A stretch of DNA of 10,288 nt, taken from assembly GCA_051877515.1 (NCBI GenBank), contig JBJEIY010000025.1, positions 1 to 10,288 of the forward strand, given 5' to 3'. The translations under genes were made by a program, and so were the position numbers. Shown one piece after another: positions 1 to 7,055 of this stretch (positions within the stretch are counted from its first letter, which is position 1; the number at the start of each line of letters is the position of its first letter). A model generated the notes under the pieces. The model saw only the letters and a list, made by a program, of their open reading frames with translations. It was not told the DNA's origin and made no database searches. The DNA is from XBB1006 sp051877515 (GTDB lineage Bacteria > Bacillota > Clostridia > Lachnospirales > Lachnospiraceae).

Positions 1-1445
1 ATTTCAGAAAGCAGTGTCTGGTACTTCTTCGTTTCATACCACCACTTTCCTTTTCCTTTAGTTACCTTGGCGGTTTTCACTGTTTTTACCGCTGACTTTG
101 GCAGGGATGGACAATCATAAAGATCCACACCCACCAGCTTGGTTGCATTAGTCAGATCTACTCTTCTAAGATTATAATCACACCAAAAATATACATACCG
201 AAGATTTTTGCAGCTTCCCGTCTTCAGGCTTGAGGCTGCGATATTGTACATCTCCAGTACCTTTAAGTTCGTAAAACGATTTACATTCAAGGTACTGCCC
301 TTGGCATATCCAATGCTTAAATGCATCAGATTCGGTGCCTTCGTGGGAAGCTTTACCGTAGCTTTCTGAAAATAGGAGCCGGATACTTTTAAGTCCACCA
401 CTGCACTGCACTTGCTGACATCAATGGTTTTCAACGACGCATTCTTCCAGGAGCCTCCCTCTTCCGATTCCACCGTAATCTTCTTTGCATAGGGTGCTAC
501 CAGTTTAAACCTTTTCGTCGGAAGCTCATGCAGATCCACCCAGCTGATTCCCTTATATGCACTCAGATCCATTACCGTTCCGGTGTAATCTCTTAGATCC
601 AGTGCGGTAACCCAGGGCAAATGGCTTAATCCCTTCAGGCCGGAAATCCTGACCTGATAAGATAATTGCTTAAACTGCTTCTCATACACACCATTATACT
701 TAGCATATTTATAGTTGCAGAGGTAGCCGATCTGTACTATTTCCGAAGGATCCAACCAGCCATCCTTGTTGACATCATAATAGCTCTTTTTTCCATTCTT
801 ATCACAAGTATAATAACCTGTTTTTAGCAACTGGTATAATCCCGGAAAATTGGTTTTGTTGATCTTCACAAAATCAAATTCCCTTCGCTCCATACTATAT
901 GGTTCACCATTCACATACCGGTTGATACCGTTCCAGCACACACCATCTACATACTCACCATATACCTTGTCGCCTACTTTCAGGCCCGTGGAAGTCATAG
1001 CACTCTCTGAGGTACTGCCATCCACACTTTCAATGATTCCTACCGTACGGATCCTGACATGGAGTTTCTTGCCGTTACTTCCCAGCACGGAAACCGGGAT
1101 CTTGTATGTATATTCGGATTTATCCTCCTGATAACTATCCAAAACGTATGTAGTCCGCTTTTCTTCCGAAAACTCAGGATCCGTGGACAGATCCAGTTCA
1201 AATCCCTGTATGCTTATGATCTGAATGCCATTTTCATCCTCCAGGCGGCTGTAATTCTGATAGTTCCATTCTACCACGATCTTACCGTTTTTAATGGATT
1301 CCATTCGCAGACCATATGGGTGCATTTCCTGAAAAATGCTGACCGCATCTTCGGTAAGCCCTTCTGCTTTAGCATCCATGGATCCAAACATCACCATGCA
1401 AATAATCGTCAATACTGTTCCCAGAAGTATTTTTACTCTTTTCAT
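1..1445 (-). CDS. Secreted EF-hand / leucine-rich-repeat surface protein (3' end outside window)
   Basis: This frame is open from the ATG at 1445 to the left edge, giving 481 codons with no stop seen, so the C-terminus is missing. Residues 1-27 form a signal peptide: a basic start (MKRVK), a hydrophobic core and an AKA|E cleavage site. Residues about 40-135 resemble a fibronectin type III-like beta domain (GFELDLSTDPEFS, later LHVRIRTVG). Residues 224-235 (DVNKDGWLDPSE) form a canonical 12-residue EF-hand calcium loop, preceded by an INKTNFP segment. Leucine-rich repeats follow from about 250 (for example LKTIDVSKCSAVVDL and LKVLEMYNI). This order is familiar from surface LRR proteins of gut Clostridia. 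The start is supported by GAGG at 1452-1455, 6 nt upstream. The likely location is extracellular or on the cell wall; an anchor or further repeats may lie beyond the edge. The ligand is unknown. The family call is confident; the role is not. Confidence 0.85.
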   Translation of the reverse strand, partial: MKRVKILLGTVLTIICMVMFGSMDAKAEGLTEDAVSIFQEMHPYGLRMESIKNGKIVVEWNYQNYSRLEDENGIQIISIQGFELDLSTDPEFSEEKRTTYVLDSYQEDKSEYTYKIPVSVLGSNGKKLHVRIRTVGIIESVDGSTSESAMTSTGLKVGDKVYGEYVDGVCWNGINRYVNGEPYSMERREFDFVKINKTNFPGLYQLLKTGYYTCDKNGKKSYYDVNKDGWLDPSEIVQIGYLCNYKYAKYNGVYEKQFKQLSYQVRISGLKGLSHLPWVTALDLRDYTGTVMDLSAYKGISWVDLHELPTKRFKLVAPYAKKITVESEEGGSWKNASLKTIDVSKCSAVVDLKVSGSYFQKATVKLPTKAPNLMHLSIGYAKGSTLNVNRFTNLKVLEMYNIAASSLKTGSCKNLRYVYFWCDYNLRRVDLTNATKLVGVDLYDCPSLPKSAVKTVKTAKVTKGKGKWWYETKKYQTLLSE

Positions 1446-1490
1446 AGTCAACCTCATCTGTAGTCAAAACCGGTTATTCAGTGTTCATCA

Positions 1491-1514
1491 AACCCGGGTC
1501 ATGTACCCCGGATT
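1491..1514 (-). other. Leader hairpin before the LRR protein gene
   Basis: On the minus strand an 8-bp stem (AATCCGGG with CCCGGGTT, one U-G pair) closes an 8-nt loop. It lies between the tRNA terminator and the ATG at 1445. No T-run follows, so it is not an obvious terminator. It may be a 5'-leader structure or a protein-binding palindrome. No convincing promoter for the LRR gene was found in this short gap. Confidence 0.4.
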
Positions 1515-1520
1515 ATGTAC

Positions 1521-1565
1521 AAAAAGCGAGAGACCGCCGGATCTACTTTTCTGGCTTTCTCTCGC
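1521..1565 (-). terminator. Rho-independent terminator after tRNA-Pro
   Basis: A perfect 8-bp stem (GCGAGAGA at 1565-1558 with TCTCTCGC at 1533-1526, minus strand) has a 24-nt loop that can pair further through GCC/GGC. It is followed by TTTTT at 1525-1521. It lies 7 nt beyond the 3' end of the tRNA and would end the VOC/tRNA transcript. Confidence 0.8.
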
Positions 1566-1571
1566 ATTTAG

Positions 1572-1646
1572 TCGGGATGACAGGATTTGAACCTGCGACC
1601 TCACGGCCCCCAGCCGTGCGCTCTAGCCAAACTGAGCCACATCCCG
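1572..1646 (-). tRNA. tRNA-Pro (anticodon GGG)
   Basis: The 75-nt cloverleaf is complete. The acceptor stem is CGGGATG with CATCCCG and the discriminator base is A. The D stem is GCTC/GAGC. The anticodon stem CACGG/CCGTG closes the loop CTGGGGG, which places GGG at positions 34-36, reading the proline codon CCC. The variable region has 5 nt, and the T arm is GCAGG-TTCAAAT-CCTGT with one G-T pair. CCA is not encoded: the bases after the discriminator are CTA, so it must be added after transcription. The gene begins 58 nt after the VOC stop codon. I see no good promoter or terminator between them, so it may be processed from a shared transcript. Confidence 0.96.
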
Positions 1647-1660
1647 TATTTTCAATTATT

Positions 1661-1676
1661 GGCCATCCTAATGGCC
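1661..1676 (-). other. Hairpin between the VOC gene and tRNA-Pro
   Basis: GGCCAT and ATGGCC form a 6-bp perfect stem with a 4-nt loop, about 15 nt before the tRNA 5' end. The minus strand continues AATAATTG, with no T-run, so it is unlikely to be a terminator. It could influence processing of a joint mRNA-tRNA transcript. This is inference. Confidence 0.35.
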
Positions 1677-1704
1677 GCTGTCTGCTTTTTCTGATCCGTA
1701 TGCT

Positions 1705-2088
1705 TTATCTTTCCTGGAACAATTCAATCTCTTCTCCCAAGGGTCCTTTGCAAAAAGCGATCCTTGCAGGAAACGCTGGTGTTGAAGCAATCTCAATGCC
1801 CTTGGGTTCCACGAACACTTCGAACCCCGCTTCTTTTATCGCCTTCACACAGGCATCCACATCGTCAGTTGCCAATGCGAAATGCCCGATCACGCCTTTC
1901 TGCGTCGTTTCTCCGCCGTAGGAGAAAATCTCAATCGTACCGGACCCGGTATCAAACATGGTACCTGCATCCCATGTCCGGATGATCGGAATCTGCAATA
2001 CATCCCGGTAAAAGCTTAATGCTCTCCCATATTCCTCTTCCTCGCGACATCGCATGGATACATGATGAATTCCCTTAACAAGACTCAT
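1705..2088 (-). CDS. VOC / glyoxalase-fold metalloprotein
   Basis: This 127-aa protein has the length of a single-chain vicinal-oxygen-chelate protein built from two beta-alpha-beta-beta-beta modules. The first module opens with GIHHVSM and a YRDVL helix; the second opens with GHFALATDDVDA. The four expected metal ligands are visible: H9, E53 (TIEIFS), H69 (GHFALA) and E122 (EEIELFQE). The C-terminal KGPLGEEIELFQ pattern is typical of glyoxalase I-like and methylmalonyl-CoA epimerase-like members. The substrate cannot be read from the sequence; dioxygenase, isomerase or antibiotic-resistance VOC roles remain possible. The start has AAGGAGG at 2093-2099, 4 nt upstream, which is strong but slightly close. 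The gene has its own promoter. tRNA-Pro lies 58 nt downstream, with no obvious terminator between them. Confidence 0.9.
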   Translation of the reverse strand: MSLVKGIHHVSMRCREEEEYGRALSFYRDVLQIPIIRTWDAGTMFDTGSGTIEIFSYGGETTQKGVIGHFALATDDVDACVKAIKEAGFEVFVEPKGIEIASTPAFPARIAFCKGPLGEEIELFQER

Positions 2089-2152
2089 ACATCCTCCTTC
2101 ACTGCCGAAAAAGCAGAACCCTAGTGAGCGTCCAGTTTTGCGCTACAGTTCT

Positions 2153-2180
2153 ATTATACAGATTTTTCCCGCAAAAACAA
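2153..2180 (-). promoter_or_regulatory. Promoter of the VOC gene
   Basis: The -10 is a perfect TATAAT (2158-2153), preceded by TG to give an extended -10. It sits 16 bp from a TTGTTT -35 (2180-2175). Transcription would start near 2146, leaving a leader of about 58 nt. An imperfect palindrome, CCCGAAATTTGGG (2182-2194), abuts the -35 and could be an operator. Confidence 0.75.
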
Positions 2181-2235
2181 CCCCGAAATTTGGGATTTTG
2201 CTGCCGTACGGTTTTACTTTCGGCGGCCGTGACAG

Positions 2236-3405
2236 CTATCCCCGCAGCAGAAGCTCCTTCTCAACGATGGCTCCATGCTCCATATAATACCGTGGCACTC
2301 GCTTACTTACCGCACAGGTCAGTTCGTAGGGGATAGTACCCGCAAGCCCAGCCATCACATTGATGGAGTTATTTTTACCAAACACTTCCACTTCGGAACC
2401 CACATCCACAGACGGTTTGTCAGTAAGATCGATCATACACATATCCATACAGATTTTTCCCCGCACCGGTGCCGGGCCTTCCTTCGTCATTAAGCTATAG
2501 TGATTGGAAAGGCTGCGGAAGAATCCGTCTGCATATCCATATGGCACCACGCCCAGTCTGGTGGTGTCCGTGGTTTTAAAAATGCCTCCATAGCTGACAG
2601 CGGTTCCTGCCGGATAGATTTTTATGGTGCTGACAGTGGTTTTCAACGTCATCACCGGCTGCAATCCCAGTTGCTCTGCAAACTTACCATATCCATAGAG
2701 CAGCAGACCCGGGCGCACCATATCCAGCCAGGTTTCCGGATATCTTGCCACCGCACCGCTGTTGGCGCAATGACGGATGCGGAAAGAATGGCCCAGCTTC
2801 TTTTCCACCTCCCGGATCACATGGCAGAACAACTGAAACTGATGCTTCGTATAAGCCTCACTTTCTTCCCCCGGCTCATCCGACACGGCAAAATGGGTAA
2901 AGATCCCTTCTGCATCCAGCCCCGGAAGAGAACATCCATGGCAGATTCCCTCAATGCCTGTGGAAAAAAACTCTCCATCACACAAATACCCAAGCCGGGA
3001 CATACCGGTGTCCACCTTGATGTGGATCTTCAGGGTTCCCCCCGCCTTCACAGCCTCTTCACTGTATTCCACAGCCTTGGCTTTGCAGCTTACTGCCTGG
3101 GTAATATCATATTCGATCAGCTTCGGCACCTGTTCCCTGGGGGTATGTCCCAGAATCAGGATCGGCATGGTGATACCGTTATTCCGTAATTCCACCGCTT
3201 CATCCGCACTGCTGACCGCCAGATAGTCGGCGCCCAGCTCCTGAAGCAGTCTGCTAACCTGTACGGAACCGTGTCCGTAAGCATCCGCCTTCACAACACC
3301 TAAGAACCGCACATTTTGTCCGATATGATTTTTTAATGTTTTATAGTTATGGGCCAGAGCATCCAGATCGATTTCTGCCCAGGTACGTCGTAATGTAGAC
3401 TCCAT
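2236..3405 (-). CDS. alr: Alanine racemase
   Basis: This is a PLP-dependent fold-type III enzyme that interconverts L- and D-alanine in the cytoplasm, supplying D-Ala for peptidoglycan. The 389-aa length is normal. The PLP lysine is K39 in VVKADAYGHG, and the catalytic tyrosine of the other half-site is Y272 in AVSYGG. KVDTGMSRLG, RHCANSGAV and GKICMDM are further family motifs. I start at the ATG at 3405 because GGAG (3414-3417) lies 8 nt upstream. A GTG three codons earlier (3414) is in frame but has no ribosome binding site and overlaps that GGAG. The flavodoxin-like gene ends 14 bp upstream, so the two are probably cotranscribed. No terminator with a T-run is visible after the TAG stop. 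Whether this is the biosynthetic or a second racemase cannot be told here. Confidence 0.97.
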   Translation of the reverse strand: MESTLRRTWAEIDLDALAHNYKTLKNHIGQNVRFLGVVKADAYGHGSVQVSRLLQELGADYLAVSSADEAVELRNNGITMPILILGHTPREQVPKLIEYDITQAVSCKAKAVEYSEEAVKAGGTLKIHIKVDTGMSRLGYLCDGEFFSTGIEGICHGCSLPGLDAEGIFTHFAVSDEPGEESEAYTKHQFQLFCHVIREVEKKLGHSFRIRHCANSGAVARYPETWLDMVRPGLLLYGYGKFAEQLGLQPVMTLKTTVSTIKIYPAGTAVSYGGIFKTTDTTRLGVVPYGYADGFFRSLSNHYSLMTKEGPAPVRGKICMDMCMIDLTDKPSVDVGSEVEVFGKNNSINVMAGLAGTIPYELTCAVSKRVPRYYMEHGAIVEKELLLRG

Positions 3406-3419
3406 GATTCTCACTCCGT

Positions 3420-3953
3420 TTAGTTTGTGTTACTACTACCTGTAGTCTGATCTTCCAGAAAAGCCAGCACCCCGTCAAGATTCTCTTCCCTGACCCGGTT
3501 TCCGCCGTTCATAAGCAGATCCAGCATCTCATCCTCATCCGGCGTGCGGTCCTGCTTCTCTGCCAGACTTTTTCCCAAAGTCTTAGACATGGTCTTCATC
3601 ATAAATTTGTAAATCCCGTGCAGACGGCTTATGTCAAATCCTCCCTGCAAGGTAAAAACAGGAACCTCAGAAGGAATGTGATTCGTTTTTCTGACATCCT
3701 CCATCTGGGAACCGGTGCTTCCCATTCCCACACCGCAGACTGCCCTGATCCGGAATTTTTTGGCAGCTTTTGTATAGCCCTGCACTTTTCCCGCCATGAG
3801 CCAGCCCAGATACAGGATCTTGCTGCCCGGTTCTAAATTCCCTGCTACCCCGGACAGATCATATACGGCCAGCCCGGTTTTCTCCCCCAACATCTTAGCA
3901 TATTGTTCGGTATAGCCGGTATTTGATGTATAAACGATTCCTTTTAAATCCAT
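3420..3953 (-). CDS. Small flavodoxin-domain protein
   Basis: This 177-aa soluble protein has no signal peptide or membrane segment. The N-terminus is a beta strand followed by an FMN-phosphate-type loop (residues 8-19, YTSNTGYTEQYA). Flavodoxin-like strands and turns follow (ILYLGWLMAGKVQGY at 47-60, then VCGVGMGSTGSQ). The C-terminal part (about 105-170) is helical and charged (GIYKFMMKTMSKTLGKSL), longer than in a classical electron-transfer flavodoxin. This resembles the Flavodoxin_5/HemG-like group, so a redox role with bound FMN is likely. The partner is unknown. I start at the ATG at 3953, with AAGGAAG (3959-3965) 5 nt upstream. The frame is open further upstream, but that part overlaps the chemoreceptor gene in another frame and lacks a binding site. 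It lies 14 bp ahead of alr. No clear promoter precedes it, so read-through past the upstream terminator is possible. Confidence 0.85.
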   Translation of the reverse strand: MDLKGIVYTSNTGYTEQYAKMLGEKTGLAVYDLSGVAGNLEPGSKILYLGWLMAGKVQGYTKAAKKFRIRAVCGVGMGSTGSQMEDVRKTNHIPSEVPVFTLQGGFDISRLHGIYKFMMKTMSKTLGKSLAEKQDRTPDEDEMLDLLMNGGNRVREENLDGVLAFLEDQTTGSSNTN

Positions 3954-3997
3954 ATAAGCTTCCTTTCTTTCTAACCCATCAGTTTTAACTTTTGCAG

Positions 3998-4024
3998 AAA
4001 AACGGGAAAGCCTGCGCTCCCCCG
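3998..4024 (-). terminator. Rho-independent terminator after the chemoreceptor gene
   Basis: On the minus strand CGGGGGAG pairs with CTTTCCCG (8 bp, two G-U pairs) around a 6-nt loop (CGCAGG), followed by TTTTT at 4002-3998. It begins 26 nt after the chemoreceptor TAA and lies 44 nt before the flavodoxin-like start. The G-U pairs make it moderate, so some read-through into flavodoxin-alr is plausible. Confidence 0.7.
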
Positions 4025-4050
4025 CTATTTCTCCCATCAAATATGATATA

Positions 4051-5451
4051 TTATGCGCTTTCCAGGTCCTGCTTAATCTGTTCCAGATCCGCAAGAAGCA
4101 CTTTGGAATACTCTTCCGCCTCACTGTAGATCTGCTCCGCTTTGGTGTAATCCTCTGCGAAAAGCGCATCCCTCACTTCTTTACCAAAACCATGGAACTT
4201 CCTGTGCTTTGCTTCCAATCCGTCCCACAGCGGTTTCATCCGGTCATTGCGGGGACTCATGGCATAATAGAAATGTCCGAATCCACATTTTCCGGAATCT
4301 AACTGGATGGGCAGGATCGTCTGCTCATCCACCATGCGCTTCAGATTCTCCAGCCATGCTTTATGTGCACTTATGGCACTGTCAATATAGCCTGCAAATT
4401 TTCCGTTGCTCATGCGATAGAACGGGTCATCTGCCATTTTGCCCATGGTCTTTACAGCACTGTCCAGCGTCGCCTCAACCTCTGTAATAGGGCCTGTGAC
4501 TTCCTTCATTTCCCTGCATACATCACGCATGTAATTGGTGTCATCTTTTAGACTATCACACTGTTCTTCAATGGAAGCAGACTGCTCCTCCAGAATCGAC
4601 ATGGAACTGCTAATCTCTTCGCTGACTGCTGCCAGGGATGCGATCTCTTCGTTGATGATAGACACATGCTCCTGGTTGGCATCATTTAATTCCCATACAT
4701 TGGCAATCTTCTCTGTCACATTACCTAATGCTGCTATGGTATCGGATGCACTCTCGGTACTCTTTTTCGATGCTTCCCGAATAGCCTCCACAAAATCGCC
4801 CATATTTCCGGTCAGCTTCTGGGTCTGTTCTGCCAGTTCCCGGATCTCATCCGCAACAACGGCAAACCCCCGGCCTGCCTCTCCTGCTCTGGCAGCCTCA
4901 ATGGAAGCATTTAATGCCAGCAGGTTGGTCTGGGAGGAAATCGCATTGATACCCTCGATCACTTCATTCATATGCTGGATGATCTCTACCAGTTTATCCA
5001 TATCCTTCTGCATTTCCTTGGATACATCAATGGTCTGGTTGGAGAGATCCTTGATATGAGTCAGCTCGTTCTGACCTTCTTCGATCTTCTTGTATACTTC
5101 CTCTGTCTGCTCAGAGGCTTTGATAATGGTATTGGTCAGTTCCTCATGCTGCATGTTGACCTGTTCGGCTACCTGAGATGTCTCAGCGGCCGCCCCAAAG
5201 ATCACTTCCGTTGCCTCTGCCACATTATGGGAGATCTCATTCATATGATCCGTATGATGATTCATTGCCAGATCAAGAGAACTGATCCGCATAACTGCTC
5301 CCAGATCATCTGCTATGATCTCTTCAAAATGCGAACGTCCCTTCTCCAATCGCTTATAAGCATCCTCCAGCCGGGGATCCCGGGAGTAATCCACATCCTG
5401 CATGCTTGCAACCGCATTGATAAGATCGTCATTTTTCTTTCCAAATATCAT
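4051..5451 (-). CDS. Soluble methyl-accepting chemotaxis protein with C-terminal CZB zinc-binding domain
   Basis: This 466-aa chemoreceptor has no signal peptide or transmembrane segment, so it should be cytoplasmic. Residues about 60-330 are a long helical coiled coil. The conserved hairpin tip that contacts CheA and CheW lies at about 168-210 (ISSQTNLLALNASIEAARAG, then GRGFAVVADEIRELAEQT). Residues about 350-460 form a CZB (chemoreceptor zinc-binding) domain with the expected 3His/1Cys set: H363 (AHKAW), C389 (KCGFGHFYY), H416 and H420 (KHRKFH). CZB domains bind zinc and in other bacteria sense zinc or oxidants such as HOCl. Unusually, a second histidine cluster lies near the N-terminus (H64, H65, H69, H75). 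The ATG at 5451 has GGAGG 7 nt upstream (5459-5463) and follows the peptidase stop by one base (TAGTATG), implying translational coupling. The frame extends 17 codons further inside the peptidase gene, but without a comparable signal. Confidence 0.95.
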   Translation of the reverse strand: MIFGKKNDDLINAVASMQDVDYSRDPRLEDAYKRLEKGRSHFEEIIADDLGAVMRISSLDLAMNHHTDHMNEISHNVAEATEVIFGAAAETSQVAEQVNMQHEELTNTIIKASEQTEEVYKKIEEGQNELTHIKDLSNQTIDVSKEMQKDMDKLVEIIQHMNEVIEGINAISSQTNLLALNASIEAARAGEAGRGFAVVADEIRELAEQTQKLTGNMGDFVEAIREASKKSTESASDTIAALGNVTEKIANVWELNDANQEHVSIINEEIASLAAVSEEISSSMSILEEQSASIEEQCDSLKDDTNYMRDVCREMKEVTGPITEVEATLDSAVKTMGKMADDPFYRMSNGKFAGYIDSAISAHKAWLENLKRMVDEQTILPIQLDSGKCGFGHFYYAMSPRNDRMKPLWDGLEAKHRKFHGFGKEVRDALFAEDYTKAEQIYSEAEEYSKVLLADLEQIKQDLESA

Positions 5452-5452
5452 A

Positions 5453-6970
5453 CTACTTCCTCCATTCCGTATCCCATCCATAAATCTTGCTGTATTTTTC
5501 ATTCAGGTAATTGATAAAAGGCTTTGCATCCAGTGCCTTGCCGGTGACTTTTTCCATTAACTCCGCTTCCCGCTTACTTCTTCCAAATCTCCAGAAATGC
5601 TCCTTCAGCCACTCCATGATCTGACCAAACTCACCCCTGCTGATCTGATCGTACATATCCGGAATCTCTTTTAAGATCGTCTCCAAAATCTGACCGTCGT
5701 AGATATTTCCGATGGAATAGCTCTGGAAGTATGCGATCCAGTCACCGGTCCAGTGCATATCCTGCAAAATACCCTGACAATCATTTTCCGGACGTACCCC
5801 TAAGTACTTCTCATATTTGTCATTCCATGCATCCCTCATCTGGGCAACTGTGATTTTTCCTGCAAACCAGTCACGTTCCAGCTCATAACGAATGATGATA
5901 TGAAGATTATATGTGATCTCATCCGCCGAAGTCCTTACCGGTCCCGGCTTCACTTTATTCACTGCTTTGTAAAAGTCCTCTTCCGATACGGCCTTAAAGT
6001 CCGGAAAATTCTTTACCAAAACAGGATAGATATGATGAATATATTCTCTGCTACGTCCAATAAGATTTTCAAAAAACCGCGACTGGCTCTCATGGAAAGC
6101 TCCGACGATTCCCCCAAACAATCCTGCTTCTGCCACTTCCTCATCGGAGGAATAGCTATACATGGAATGTCCGCATTCATGCAGGATCGTGTACAAAAGC
6201 GAAAACCTGCCATGTCTGTTTACACAGATTCTGGAGTCCCGCGGTCCCAAAGTGGTAGAAAACGCATGGGGCACCTTGTCGTAATAGCCGCCTTTCGTCT
6301 CCTCATATCCCATTTCCTGGGCCAACTGTTTCCCAACTTCAAACATTACGTCCGGATCCTGTTCTTTCTCCAGGAACGAGTCATCAATTTGTACACCGCT
6401 GCTTTGGATCTTCTGTAAAATATCCAAAGTTCCGTTTCTTAACACCTCAAATTCATGATTCACCTGTTCCAGATCCAGTCCCGATTCATCCAGATCCATC
6501 AGGGTAACAAAGGGATCCTCATCCGGCTCTGTGGCAAGGGCAATCCTCTTTCTCAATTCAAACATCTGCTCCATATAAGGACAGAAAATGGAAAAATCCT
6601 GTTCCTCTCGCGCCCTTCTCCATGCGCTGATCGCCTTTGCTTTCTTCTCCTCAAACTCCCTTGACAGATCTGCCGGCACCCTAAGGTAATAGTGACGACT
6701 CTTCAAAAAGTTCCGCACCTGGGCATTTTCCATAGGATCCTCTCCGCGGGGATGCTCTTCATAATACGCGGCAAGTTCATCCGCTTCCGGGGTGACATAC
6801 AGCATTCTCCGCTGCGCGTCCAGGTATGTCTGTATCTGAGTCCGGTAGTCGCTTCCCTCCTCCGGCAGACTGCCCCACTGATCCATGATAAAAAGTCCCT
6901 CCATGGCATCAAAGTATCCACATCGGACAGTGATGGTATTCAATGCCCGTTTTCTTTCTTCCGCGTCCAC
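5453..6970 (-). CDS. M32-family metallocarboxypeptidase (carboxypeptidase Taq type)
   Basis: This 505-aa zinc carboxypeptidase removes C-terminal residues from peptides, probably in the cytoplasm because no signal peptide is present. The active site HECGH is at residues 264-268 and the third metal ligand is E294 within HESQS (293-297). Other M32 hallmarks are PHAFST (234-239), DEITYNLHIIIRYELER (350-366), and GILQDMHW followed by YSIGNIYDGQ (400-427). HESQS, DEITYNLH and LQDMHW separate it from M3 oligopeptidases, which also have HExGH motifs. The start is a GTG at 6970 with AGGAGGAG (6978-6985) 7 nt upstream. The resulting length fits the family at about 500 aa. An ATG at 7147 would add 59 unrelated residues and run through the promoter, so it is rejected. 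The gene leads an operon with the chemoreceptor gene. Confidence 0.95.
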   Translation of the reverse strand: MDAEERKRALNTITVRCGYFDAMEGLFIMDQWGSLPEEGSDYRTQIQTYLDAQRRMLYVTPEADELAAYYEEHPRGEDPMENAQVRNFLKSRHYYLRVPADLSREFEEKKAKAISAWRRAREEQDFSIFCPYMEQMFELRKRIALATEPDEDPFVTLMDLDESGLDLEQVNHEFEVLRNGTLDILQKIQSSGVQIDDSFLEKEQDPDVMFEVGKQLAQEMGYEETKGGYYDKVPHAFSTTLGPRDSRICVNRHGRFSLLYTILHECGHSMYSYSSDEEVAEAGLFGGIVGAFHESQSRFFENLIGRSREYIHHIYPVLVKNFPDFKAVSEEDFYKAVNKVKPGPVRTSADEITYNLHIIIRYELERDWFAGKITVAQMRDAWNDKYEKYLGVRPENDCQGILQDMHWTGDWIAYFQSYSIGNIYDGQILETILKEIPDMYDQISRGEFGQIMEWLKEHFWRFGRSKREAELMEKVTGKALDAKPFINYLNEKYSKIYGWDTEWRK

Positions 6971-6977
6971 TTGTAAA

Positions 6978-6985
6978 CTCCTCCT
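6978..6985 (-). promoter_or_regulatory. Ribosome binding site that fixes the GTG start of the M32 peptidase
   Basis: AGGAGGAG on the minus strand lies 7 nt before GTG 6970. It is nearly an ideal anti-SD match, and no ATG lies near it. This decides the start over the upstream ATG at 7147. Confidence 0.85.
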
Positions 6986-7018
6986 GTTATTTCGGTCCGT
7001 TCTACAAAATATACCTAA

Positions 7019-7047
7019 AGTATACCATCTAATGGTCAGCAATGCAA
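7019..7047 (-). promoter_or_regulatory. Promoter of the M32 peptidase-chemoreceptor operon
   Basis: The -35 TTGCAT (7047-7042), a 17-bp spacer and the -10 TATACT (7024-7019) with an upstream TG (extended -10) make a good sigma-A promoter. The leader would be about 40 nt. A 14-bp direct repeat lies just upstream of the -35. I saw no sigma-28 (flagellar) motif. Confidence 0.8.
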
Positions 7048-7055
7048 GAAATCCC

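Noticed and set aside
2500..3189. Plus-strand ORF of 229 codons opposite alr
   Set aside because: Antisense shadow of a clear alanine racemase gene, with no SD and no domain-like pattern.
3954..4169. N-terminal extension of the flavodoxin-like protein to 4169
   Set aside because: It overlaps the chemoreceptor 3' end in another frame and crosses a terminator. The flavodoxin fold begins at the ATG at 3953, which has its own SD.
5452..5502. Upstream ATG for the chemoreceptor at 5502
   Set aside because: It lies inside the peptidase gene without an SD, whereas ATG 5451 has GGAGG 7 nt upstream.
4535..5514. Long plus-strand ORFs opposite the chemoreceptor gene
   Set aside because: Shadows produced by the regular codon pattern of the coiled-coil gene; the minus-strand protein is unambiguous.
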